Shown: positions 36,655 to 44,842 of the stretch, piece after piece
Position numbering within the stretch: the first letter of the stretch is position 1
Layout: every line of letters begins with the position of its first letter
Position numbers and translations under genes: made by a program
Source: DATFVA01 sp963811905
GTDB taxonomy: Bacteria > Bacteroidota > Ignavibacteria > Ignavibacteriales > Ignavibacteriaceae
Assembly (NCBI GenBank): GCA_963811905.1
Contig: CAWETK010000024.1
Span: 1-64,000 of the forward strand
Direction of reading: 5' to 3'
Length of the DNA stretch: 64,000 bases
The notes under the pieces: generated by a model
What the model saw: the letters and a program-made list of their open reading frames with translations, nothing else
The model's database searches: none
What the model was told of the DNA's origin: nothing

Positions 36655-37623
36655 ATGTTCAGGTTAGCTATTATATTGTCCCTTTTGATGCTTTTTGCAT
36701 CCTGCGGGACTAAAACCAAAACCGATAATATTACGCAATCCCAGTGGGAGCTTTTCAGCTATCTTCCGAAGAACACCGAATATCTTTTGTATGCCGATCT
36801 TGATGCCGTCAGGAAAACAAAAGCAGGAGAAGAGAACCTGGCAACATCGCTGCCGGAAGAACCAGGGGGCGGCTGGCTGCGAAAGTTTGAGAACGCTACC
36901 GGCACAGGATTAAAAAAAGGCATCAGCGAGATCACAATTGCAAAGACCACGGATGATAATGCTATTGTGGTGGTGAAAGTTGAAAAGAATTACGGTAGAG
37001 TCAGAAGATACTTCGAAGATAGTTCTGAGTTTCAGAAAAAAACCGACAGCACTTATTCCCTTAAAGAAATGCCTTCAACAATTATATATTTTCCCGGAAA
37101 TAACATTGTAATAGTTTCAAACAGGGAAGACTATCTTGAATCATTTTTCGGAGACAGCAGCAACAGGCTGAAGGCAAACAGTGAGATGGTTTCGATAATT
37201 AAAAATATTAAAGAAAAAAACAGCATCTGGATGGCGACGGATAAAGGCGCATTTGCAGCAGGAATATTCGATCGTATTGCAGGGAAGGATTCAAAGTTGC
37301 TTTCACCCGAGATACTTTCCTCTATAGATAATTTTTCCGTCTCCGCAGAATTTGATGACGGCGCGCAGATAGAATCAGCAATGGGCTGCAGCAGTGCAGG
37401 GAATGCCTACCTGATTGCGGCCGCTGTGGAGGGTGCAATTGCTATGAACATCCTCTCACACAAAAACTATAGGCTTGGTAAAATATTTGATAAAATGGAT
37501 GTAAACCGTGAAGGTAAACTGATCCGGTTCCATCTGAACCTTTCCGGGAAGGACATTGACGACATAAAACAATTAACAAAACTTGATAACCAGGTTAAAA
37601 ATTCAGAAGGTAAATTATGGTAG
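36655..37623 (+). CDS. Putative lipoprotein linked to the ABC exporter
   Basis: A 322-residue protein with a lipobox 'LMLFASC' (Cys17). The rest has no recognised domain; it looks like a globular alpha/beta protein ('YLLYADLDAVRKTK' and repeated 'SNREDYLESFF'-like elements) of the DUF3352-like type, which is a loose resemblance. It begins immediately after the permease stop and overlaps the dehydrogenase gene by 7 nt. It may be an envelope accessory of the exporter. Confidence 0.72.
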   Translation: MFRLAIILSLLMLFASCGTKTKTDNITQSQWELFSYLPKNTEYLLYADLDAVRKTKAGEENLATSLPEEPGGGWLRKFENATGTGLKKGISEITIAKTTDDNAIVVVKVEKNYGRVRRYFEDSSEFQKKTDSTYSLKEMPSTIIYFPGNNIVIVSNREDYLESFFGDSSNRLKANSEMVSIIKNIKEKNSIWMATDKGAFAAGIFDRIAGKDSKLLSPEILSSIDNFSVSAEFDDGAQIESAMGCSSAGNAYLIAAAVEGAIAMNILSHKNYRLGKIFDKMDVNREGKLIRFHLNLSGKDIDDIKQLTKLDNQVKNSEGKLW

Positions 37624-38555
37624 AAGAAAATTTAAAACTTGAAGATCTGCTGAGCAGAACTAAAAATTATGATAAGACCGACAGGATAAACAATGTGACT
37701 ATTATTGGTGCAGGCGTGATGGGACAGGGGATAGCACAGACTATTTCAGCGGCCGGTATTGACGTGCGCCTGATTGAAAAAAATAATGATTTCCTTGAGA
37801 AGGCAAAAGCTGACCTTTCCGAATCGCTTGACAGGGAAATTAAAAGATGGTCGCTTACCCAGTCGGAGAAAAAATCGATACTGGCAAGGATATCATGGCA
37901 GATGAATTTCGATAATATCGAAGAAACCGACCTGCTGGTTGAAGCTGTCGATGAAGATTTCGAATTAAAAAAGGGAATATTCAAACAGCTCGATGCACTG
38001 ATCAGGAAGGATACAATATTCGTATCAAATACTTCAACCTTAAGTTTGACGAAACTTGCGGAGAGCACAGGAAGAGCCGATAAAGTTATCGGTATGCATT
38101 TCCTTCATCCTGTGCCAAAAGTTCCCCTTGTGGAACTTGTAAAATGTCTTCATACTTCTAATTCAACTGTCGAAATAATTAAAGCGTTCGCAGCTACAAT
38201 CGGGAAGACTCCGGTTGAAGTATACGAGTATCCCGGCTTCGTAACCACCCGCGCAATAGTTCCTCTCCTAAACGAAGCAATGTATATTCTACTTGAAGGC
38301 GTGGCTACTGCAAAAGATATTGATACAGCAATGAAGCTCGGATATAACTTTGCATACGGACCGCTCGAAATGGCTGACATGATGGGACTGGATGAAGTAC
38401 TTGCCTGGATGGAAACTTTATGGAAAACTCTCGGGGAGCCCCGCTACCGTGCCTGCCCGATACTCAGGAAACTGGTACGGGAAAGAAAACTTGGTAAAAA
38501 AACCGGTGAGGGATTCTACAAGTACGATAATAACGGAAGAATTATTACTGAATAA
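37617..38555 (+). CDS. 3-hydroxyacyl-CoA dehydrogenase (3-hydroxybutyryl-CoA type)
   Basis: A 312-residue NAD-dependent enzyme that oxidises 3-hydroxyacyl-CoA to the keto form in fatty-acid or butyrate metabolism. The Rossmann start 'VTIIGAGVMGQGIAQTISAAG' is read in blocks; 'GMHFLHPVP' carries the catalytic His, 'FVSNTSTLSL' the active Ser/Asn loop, and 'GEGFYKYD' the usual C-terminus. Its length is close to that of PaaH/HBD. Its start overlaps the previous lipoprotein gene and it runs towards acetate kinase, making a possible fermentation or beta-oxidation operon. Confidence 0.94.
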   Translation: MVEENLKLEDLLSRTKNYDKTDRINNVTIIGAGVMGQGIAQTISAAGIDVRLIEKNNDFLEKAKADLSESLDREIKRWSLTQSEKKSILARISWQMNFDNIEETDLLVEAVDEDFELKKGIFKQLDALIRKDTIFVSNTSTLSLTKLAESTGRADKVIGMHFLHPVPKVPLVELVKCLHTSNSTVEIIKAFAATIGKTPVEVYEYPGFVTTRAIVPLLNEAMYILLEGVATAKDIDTAMKLGYNFAYGPLEMADMMGLDEVLAWMETLWKTLGEPRYRACPILRKLVRERKLGKKTGEGFYKYDNNGRIITE

Positions 38556-38581
38556 TTTATAATCTCAAATGGAAAATTAAT

Positions 38582-39793
38582 ATGAAAGTTTTAGTACTTA
38601 ACTGCGGAAGTTCATCAATAAAATATCAGTTTATTGATACTGACAAAAAAACTGCATTGGCAAAAGGAATTGTTGAACGGATAGGAATGAACAGCGCTGT
38701 ATTAACTCATCAGAGATACGACGGCGACGAAATTAAAATAGTGGGTGAAATTCTTGATCACGCAATAGGCATTGAATATGTACTCGGGGTAATGCTCAGC
38801 AAGAATCACGGGGTAATCGATGATAAAAGAGATATCGAAGCTGTAGGACACAGAGTTGTTCACGGAGGTGAAACTTTTTCAGATTCAGTGCTGATCACCG
38901 ATGAGGTAATGCAGGTGCTCCAGGAAAATATCGAACTTGCACCGCTTCACAACCCACCGAATATCAAAGGTATACAGGCTGTGAAAAGAGTTCTGCCGGA
39001 TACTCCGCAGTGCAGCGTGTTCGATACGGCTTTCCATACTAAAATGCCTCCCCGTGCATTCCTTTACGGAATACCTTATGAGCTTTACAAAAAATATAAG
39101 ATAAGAAGATACGGCTTCCACGGTACTTCGCATTATTTTGTATCTAACCGCGCTGCATCTATGATGGGCAAGGAGTTATCCGAACTGAAAATGATAACCG
39201 CTCATCTCGGCAACGGCTGCAGTATGTCCGCGATAAAAGGCGGGAAATCAATCGACACGACGATGGGTTTTACACCTCTTGAAGGACTCCTTATGGGAAC
39301 ACGAAGCGGCGATCTGGATCCCTCACTTATCCTTTACATTATGGGCAAGGAAGGACTTTCGCTGAGTGAGGCAGGAACTCTGCTTAATAAGCACAGCGGA
39401 ATTATCGGTATAAGCGGTGAAAGCAGTGATATGCGTGAAATACAGAATGCAATGTCGGAAGGACATAAAAGATCCGGATATGCGTTTGATATTTTCTGCT
39501 ACAGAATTAAAAAATATATAGGCGCATATACAGCTGCAATGGGTGGACTGGATGCACTCGTTTTTACCGGCGGGATCGGTGAAAATTCTTCAATGGTGAG
39601 AGAAACCGTCTGCAGTGATCTTGATTTCCTCGGCATCTCCCTGGATAATGAAAGAAATAACGGAAAACAGGAAATTATTTCATCTGACAATTCAAAAGTA
39701 AAAGTGTTCCGGATTCCTACAAATGAGGAGCTCGTTATCGCCCTCGATACCGCCCAGATTGTAGGGGAAATGAATCTTCAGCCTGCAAAATGA
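38582..39793 (+). CDS. ackA: Acetate kinase
   Basis: A 403-residue enzyme that converts acetyl phosphate and ADP to acetate and ATP. 'LVLNCGSSSIKYQ' at the N-terminus is the phosphate-binding start. 'GHRVVHGGE', 'FHGTSHYFVSNRA', 'AHLGNGCSM' and 'TRSGDLDPSL' are the family signatures, and 'FTGGIGENSSMVRE' the end. Length matches the family. It is 26 bp behind the hydroxyacyl-CoA dehydrogenase. No phosphotransacetylase gene is in this window, so the partner lies elsewhere. Confidence 0.95.
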   Translation: MKVLVLNCGSSSIKYQFIDTDKKTALAKGIVERIGMNSAVLTHQRYDGDEIKIVGEILDHAIGIEYVLGVMLSKNHGVIDDKRDIEAVGHRVVHGGETFSDSVLITDEVMQVLQENIELAPLHNPPNIKGIQAVKRVLPDTPQCSVFDTAFHTKMPPRAFLYGIPYELYKKYKIRRYGFHGTSHYFVSNRAASMMGKELSELKMITAHLGNGCSMSAIKGGKSIDTTMGFTPLEGLLMGTRSGDLDPSLILYIMGKEGLSLSEAGTLLNKHSGIIGISGESSDMREIQNAMSEGHKRSGYAFDIFCYRIKKYIGAYTAAMGGLDALVFTGGIGENSSMVRETVCSDLDFLGISLDNERNNGKQEIISSDNSKVKVFRIPTNEELVIALDTAQIVGEMNLQPAK

Positions 39794-39833
39794 CAGGTAG
39801 GACATTTCCGAATACCAGCATTGAGGCATCTGC

Positions 39834-39852
39834 GTAACTCAGTTCTCTGAGT
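39834..39852 (+). terminator. Hairpin after acetate kinase
   Basis: ACTCAG-TTCT-CTGAGT at 39837-39852 forms a 6-bp stem 44 bp behind the stop codon. No T-run follows, so termination is unproven. The surrounding sequence shares 'CTCTGA' and flanking bases with 34550-34570. The 302-bp gap to the next gene has nothing else I can identify. Confidence 0.45.
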
Positions 39853-40095
39853 AAGTCGAAGTCATCGCTTGGCGACCTGGCGGCAATTAGTCTTAGGTCT
39901 TAATTGAGAAGATTGACTTGGCAAAAAAACAGAGAGTAAGATGGCTTTTGCCAAAGGGATAGACCTGAAGTCAATTCATTTAGTTAGCCAGATTAGAAAT
40001 AATAACGGCCTTCAGATAATCATTTAAATTTGAATTCCTGCAAATATTTTCTTATTCATTATATTCTTCTTATAAATATTTTGCAGGAATTTTTT

Positions 40096-40887
40096 ATGAA
40101 TTTAGGAATTAAGGGAAAAACTGCACTAATAACCGCCTCAAGCAAAGGTATAGGAAAAGCCATCGCCGAAAGTTTCGCGGCAGAGGGATGCAAAGTTGCT
40201 GTGTGTGCCAGGAGTAAAGAAGAACTGCTCGAGCTTACCAATGATTTGAAGAGACGCTACGGAATTGACGCTGCCTGGTGCATGTGCGATATCAACAAAC
40301 TTAAGGAAATAGAAAGCACGGTAGAAGCTGTTCATAAAGAGCTCGGTTCAATAGATATCCTTGTAAATAACTGCGGCGGACCTCCTTCCGGATATTTTAC
40401 TGAGTTTTCCGACAGGCAATGGCAGAATTCAATTGACCAGGTGCTGATGAGTGCAGTCAGATTCATCAGACTGGCATTGCCCGATATGATCTCAAATGAA
40501 TGGGGAAGGATAATTAATATAACCTCAATCACTGTCAAGCAGCCGATCGATAACCTGGTGCTTTCTAATTCGCTGAGAACAGGCGTAATTGGACTGGCAA
40601 AGACGTTAAGCACCGAATACGCAAAGTATAATATAACCGTAAATAATATTGCTCCGGGCTATACACTAACCAACAGACTTTACGATCTGGCAGTAGCACG
40701 CGCAAAAAAGGAAAAGCTTTCACACGAAGAGATCCTCACAGCAATGGCAAAAGATACTCCCGCCAACAGGCTGGGTGCTCCTGAAGAAATTGCTTCTGCG
40801 GCTCTTTTTCTTGCTTCCAAAAAAGCGTCGTATATTACGGGTGTTACTCTTAGTGTAGATGGCGGGTTAAATAAAGGATTGTTTTAA
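40096..40887 (+). CDS. SDR-like protein lacking the canonical catalytic Tyr-x3-Lys
   Basis: A 263-residue short-chain dehydrogenase fold: 'TALITASSKGIGKAIAESFAAEG' start (in blocks), 'LVNNCGGPPSG' in place of NNAG and C-terminal 'YITGVTLSVDGG'. Where SDRs have Y-x3-K, this reads 'LVLSNSLRTGVIGL', so Tyr and Lys are replaced and an Arg sits at the Lys position. The GTG/ATG choice favours 40096 (GCAGGAA before it), not the longer start at 40030. Similar sequences form a beta-ketoacyl reductase-like SDR subgroup without a full tetrad. Enzymatic activity is uncertain. Confidence 0.85.
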   Translation: MNLGIKGKTALITASSKGIGKAIAESFAAEGCKVAVCARSKEELLELTNDLKRRYGIDAAWCMCDINKLKEIESTVEAVHKELGSIDILVNNCGGPPSGYFTEFSDRQWQNSIDQVLMSAVRFIRLALPDMISNEWGRIINITSITVKQPIDNLVLSNSLRTGVIGLAKTLSTEYAKYNITVNNIAPGYTLTNRLYDLAVARAKKEKLSHEEILTAMAKDTPANRLGAPEEIASAALFLASKKASYITGVTLSVDGGLNKGLF

Positions 40888-40911
40888 ACACGTAAAACCC
40901 TGTTGTAAACT

Positions 40912-42471
40912 ATGAAAAAGGAACTGGAACTTATAATTCCGCCTGAAGATATTTTTAATAAAGAAAAGCTTTATGAAAAGGCTGCAGAGAAATTAGAATT
41001 AAACATTGCAACTCTGAAAGCAGTTGTTCCGCTGAGAAGGTCTATAGATGCACGGAGCAGAGCGCCTGTTTATAAAGTACTGGTTAATGCATACATCAAT
41101 GAGTCCCCCGGTGAGATACACCCTAAAATAAATTATCAGCCGGTACAGGGGAGTAAAAAAATCATTATTGTAGGATCAGGTCCTGCAGGACTATTTGCCG
41201 CATTGCAATTAATAGAACTCGGGATTAAGCCAGTAATAGTAGAAAGGGGCAAGGATGTTCAGAGCAGGCGGAAAGATTTAAGGGCAATCCAGCAGTTCCA
41301 TAAAGTAAATCCGGACTCTAATTACTGCTTCGGCGAGGGCGGAGCCGGTACTTACAGCGACGGCAAACTATATACAAGGGCCACAAAACGCGGAGATGTG
41401 GGAAAGATCCTGAACATACTTGTTCAGCACGGAGCTACAGAGGACATAGTGATAGATGCTCACCCGCATATCGGCTCAAATAAACTTCCGGATGTGGTCA
41501 AAGCTATTAGAGATACAATTCTTAATTGCGGCGGGGAAATTTACTTTGATACCAAACTGACGGATTTTATAATTGATGACGGAATTATAAAAGGTATAAT
41601 AGTTAATGATGAAAAAGAATTTACCGGTGATGGTGTAATTCTGGGTACAGGTCATTCCGCACGAGATATTTACTATCTTCTCCACAGAAAAAATATGCTC
41701 CTCGAAGCCAAACCCTTTTCTATGGGCGTCAGGATAGAACATCCCCAGAGCCTGATAAATGAAATGCAGTACCACACAAAAAATAAGCATGAAAACCTTC
41801 CGGCTGCCCCGTATATACTTTCATGCCAGGTGGATGATAAAGGCGTATATTCATTTTGTATGTGTCCCGGAGGAATTATAGTACCGGCTGCCACAGCTCC
41901 CGGTGAGATCGTTGTAAACGGTATGTCGCTTTCACGGAGAGATTCCCCATTTGCGAATTCCGGTTTTGTAGCAACGGTGAATGAGAAAGACTGGAAGGAT
42001 GTTGATGCAGAAGAACCCTTTAAGGGTCTGGAACTTCAGAAGCAGCTTGAACAGAAATGTTTTGAGCTGGCAGGGAAGACGCAGAGTGCTCCTGCTCAAC
42101 GCGTAACAGATTTCGTTAAAGGTATAATTTCACAGAGTCTTCCGCCCAGTTCTTATATACCCGGGCTGACTTCTTCAGCATTGCATAATGAGCTGCCGGA
42201 ATATATTTCAAAGTATCTTAAAGAGGCTCTGTATATTTTTAATAAAAAGATGAGGGGGTACCTTACTGAAGAAGCTGTTATGGTTGCTGCGGAGAGCAGA
42301 ACCAGTTCACCTTTAAGAATTCCACGTGACGGGGAGACTTATATGCATGTCGGTACAGCCGGTTTGTTCCCTGCGGGAGAAGGAGCAGGCTATGCCGGAG
42401 GTATTGTCTCAGCAGCTATTGACGGAGAGAATTGTGCGAAAGCCGCCGCTGTCTACGTGAATAAAAGGTGA
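40912..42471 (+). CDS. FAD-dependent dehydrogenase (COG2509-type)
   Basis: A 519-residue flavoprotein. Residues 1-75 resemble a small ferredoxin-fold N-terminal domain; the FAD-binding Rossmann motif 'IIIVGSGPAGLFAALQLIELG' (read in blocks) starts near 83. Then come 'FGEGGAGTYSDGKLYTRATKRG' (read in blocks), 'PHIGSNKLPDVVKAI' and a C-terminal 'GLFPAGEGAGYAGGIVSAAIDG' FAD segment. This matches the uncharacterised dehydrogenase family COG2509, widespread in anaerobes. The substrate is unknown. It is 25 bp behind the SDR-like gene, suggesting co-transcription. Confidence 0.88.
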   Translation: MKKELELIIPPEDIFNKEKLYEKAAEKLELNIATLKAVVPLRRSIDARSRAPVYKVLVNAYINESPGEIHPKINYQPVQGSKKIIIVGSGPAGLFAALQLIELGIKPVIVERGKDVQSRRKDLRAIQQFHKVNPDSNYCFGEGGAGTYSDGKLYTRATKRGDVGKILNILVQHGATEDIVIDAHPHIGSNKLPDVVKAIRDTILNCGGEIYFDTKLTDFIIDDGIIKGIIVNDEKEFTGDGVILGTGHSARDIYYLLHRKNMLLEAKPFSMGVRIEHPQSLINEMQYHTKNKHENLPAAPYILSCQVDDKGVYSFCMCPGGIIVPAATAPGEIVVNGMSLSRRDSPFANSGFVATVNEKDWKDVDAEEPFKGLELQKQLEQKCFELAGKTQSAPAQRVTDFVKGIISQSLPPSSYIPGLTSSALHNELPEYISKYLKEALYIFNKKMRGYLTEEAVMVAAESRTSSPLRIPRDGETYMHVGTAGLFPAGEGAGYAGGIVSAAIDGENCAKAAAVYVNKR

Positions 42472-42558
42472 CCTCCACGATGATGTCTTTCTATGTCTGC
42501 AGACAGGGGAATCCTTGCTATTCCTGCTATCCCACTTTGTTGAAATAATAAACAGTAC

Positions 42559-42709
42559 TGACAAAATGTCAGGCTCCCTATTTACACCGTATTTTGAGGC
42601 CGGGAAGAGGCCTTTTAAAGGCCTGGTGGACTCAAAATGAGACAGTGCGAAAATAGTGAAAAAACGCAATTTTCAGCTATTGAATAAATTTACAGATGAC
42701 AAAATGTCA
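42559..42709 (-). mobile_element. 151-bp palindrome-bounded element, copy 2 (inverted)
   Basis: It begins and ends with TGACAAAATGTCA, is exactly 151 bp, and as reverse complement matches copy 1 at 27162-27312. The central GGCCTTTTAAAGGCC is at 42609-42623. It lies between the FAD dehydrogenase and the secreted sugar dehydrogenase, which face each other. Confidence 0.78.
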
Positions 42710-42922
42710 GTGACTAATTTTGAGCATGTTACGGAGGTATCAAGGCGCGAAAGAGAAAAAACAAAAATGGAAATAATTGTGTAAGCATGTAACTGAGTTA
42801 CAAGTATTCTACCAGCACTAAGGGCTGACTTATTACTTTAAGCCAGCCCCACCGGATTTATTTCAGATAGAGCATTTTAAGAACTTTGAAATATGTCTGG
42901 TTCGAAACTTCCGATTCTGCTT

Positions 42923-44842
42923 TCATCCTGACATAATAGACACCTGATGCAAACCTGGAAGCATCCCATACTTTTTGATAAGTCCCCTGTGGCATTTCTC
43001 CGCCGGAGAGTTCCTCAACCACTTTCCCAGGACATTTATAATCTCTACTTTAACCCTGCTTTGTTCAGGTACATTGAACCTTATTTTGGTTGAGGGATTA
43101 AAAGGATTGGGGAAATTCTGATCCAGGTAATAACCGCGTGTTTTAATATCCAGGTTTACCATAACGGTTCCTGAGTAATGGAAAGTACCGTCATAATCAA
43201 TTTGCTTTAACCTGTACTGAATGGCACCCCTGTAATTATCGTTTGTTAAATCATCGGTATAAGAATAAGAATTCTTTTCTGTTGTGGTACCATGTCCTTT
43301 TGCAAATCCGATTGCTGCCCAGTTATCTCCGAAACTCCTTTCAATATCATAGCCTTTATTATTCTGTTCCGTAGCCGTAACCCAGTTTATCAGAACTTTA
43401 TTACCGGAAACGTTGACAGTAAAAGAGATCATTTCCACAGGGATCTGGGTTACCATTATTTCGGCTTCATTGCTGTAATTGGAAACTGCAGTATCATTAT
43501 ATGCGATTACCCTGTACGTATAAGTTGCAATATTGGATACGTTATCAGTAAATGTTGTAATTCCCGCGCCCACAGTTCCGACATCACTGAAAATGTCCGT
43601 ACTGTCTTTCCTCTGTATTCTGAATCCGGATTCATTATCAGAATTATCTATCCAGTTAAGATCAACTGTACCCGATCCGCCTGATCCTGCCATGAGATCT
43701 GTCGGCGCATCAACTGCCGGCTGGAATTCATATATCTTACCATTAGAGCAGAGAATATAAAGTTCGTTATTCATATCCACACCGAACGAAAGTACTGAAG
43801 CTGAAGCGGTGTTTACAAGGTTATTGATTACATTGACGCCGCTGTAGTTAAGGCTCCATAGCTTTGCCGAACAATAATCTGAATATATATAATCTCCCGT
43901 AAGCTCCGGTCTTCTCATTCCTCTGTAGACAAATCCTCCTGTAATAGAACAGCCGCTGGAGTGTGAATATTCCCAGATCGGGAAAAGATAATCGGTGCCG
44001 GTGCATCCTGTCATGTTATATTCATGATTCCCTTCATAGCATCTCCAGCCATAATTCCCGCCATTGGTAATTGTATCTATTTCCTCCCACGCATTCTGTC
44101 CCACATCGCCGCACCAAAGCAGGTCAGTTACCGGATCAAAACTAAACCGCCAGGGATTCCTCATCCCGAAAGAATAAATTTCCTCTCTCCATCCCTGTGT
44201 ATTGCCTGCAAATGGATTATCCGGAGGAATTCCGTACTGCAGAGGCGGTGCAGGATTATTCACGTCGATCCTTAATATTTTTCCGAGCAGTACGGATTTG
44301 TTCTGAGCATTATCATTAGGATCGCCTCCGGAACCGCCGTCGCCAAAACCGATATACAGATACCCATCAGGACCGAAACTGACTCTTCCTCCGTTATGGT
44401 TTGAAAAAGGCTGATTCACTTCAAGCAGAACAAGCTCACTGCTTTTATCTGCAGAATCAGGATTTGAAGTCACCTGGAACCTTGAAATGTGAGTTCTTAA
44501 AGGACCTGGAGTGGTATAATCAACATAAAAATATCCATTACTCGCATAATCAGGATGAAATGCGAGCCCAAGTAGTCCCGTCTCACCTCCGCTAGTAACC
44601 CTATCTGTAATATCCAGAAAGGTCTTTACTGTTGTTGTATTGCCGTTGTTCTCAAAGACTTTAATTATACCGGACTGCTCGAGAACAAAGAGTCTGTCAG
44701 TGCCGTCCGGCGCATACTGCATATCCACAGGACTGGAAAAAGTCAGGCTGGGGAATGCCTGTTGTACATTGAACTGTGCCTTAGTGTTCTTCCCTGTAAA
44801 AATAAGTATCACCATAAAAAGCAGAACAATTTTTCTAGTCAC
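42923..44842 (-). CDS. Secreted PQQ-type soluble glucose/sugar dehydrogenase with type IX tail (frameshifted end)
   Basis: A 639-residue exported protein. After a signal peptide (1-22) a six-bladed propeller of the soluble quinoprotein glucose dehydrogenase type (about 25-370) carries 'GETGLLGLAFHPDYASNGYFYVDYT', 'NHNGGRVSFGPDGYLYIGFGDGG' and 'NPWRFSFDPVTDLLWCGDVGQNAWEEI' (all read in blocks). One or two Fn3-like domains follow. The tail 'LDQNFPNPFNPSTKIRFNV...VLGK' then leaves frame at 43022-43027, where an A-run looks one base short. In the other frame the expected end 'VVEELSGGEMPQGTY...SGVYYVR' continues to a stop at 42858. It is probably surface-located. Confidence 0.88.
   Translation of the reverse strand: MTRKIVLLFMVILIFTGKNTKAQFNVQQAFPSLTFSSPVDMQYAPDGTDRLFVLEQSGIIKVFENNGNTTTVKTFLDITDRVTSGGETGLLGLAFHPDYASNGYFYVDYTTPGPLRTHISRFQVTSNPDSADKSSELVLLEVNQPFSNHNGGRVSFGPDGYLYIGFGDGGSGGDPNDNAQNKSVLLGKILRIDVNNPAPPLQYGIPPDNPFAGNTQGWREEIYSFGMRNPWRFSFDPVTDLLWCGDVGQNAWEEIDTITNGGNYGWRCYEGNHEYNMTGCTGTDYLFPIWEYSHSSGCSITGGFVYRGMRRPELTGDYIYSDYCSAKLWSLNYSGVNVINNLVNTASASVLSFGVDMNNELYILCSNGKIYEFQPAVDAPTDLMAGSGGSGTVDLNWIDNSDNESGFRIQRKDSTDIFSDVGTVGAGITTFTDNVSNIATYTYRVIAYNDTAVSNYSNEAEIMVTQIPVEMISFTVNVSGNKVLINWVTATEQNNKGYDIERSFGDNWAAIGFAKGHGTTTEKNSYSYTDDLTNDNYRGAIQYRLKQIDYDGTFHYSGTVMVNLDIKTRGYYLDQNFPNPFNPSTKIRFNVPEQSRVKVEIINVLGKWLRNSPAEKCHRGLIKKYGMLPGLHQVSIMSG

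Noticed and set aside
40030..40095. Longer start for the SDR-like gene
   Set aside because: The extra residues are hydrophobic and unlike SDR N-termini; GCAGGAA precedes the ATG at 40096.
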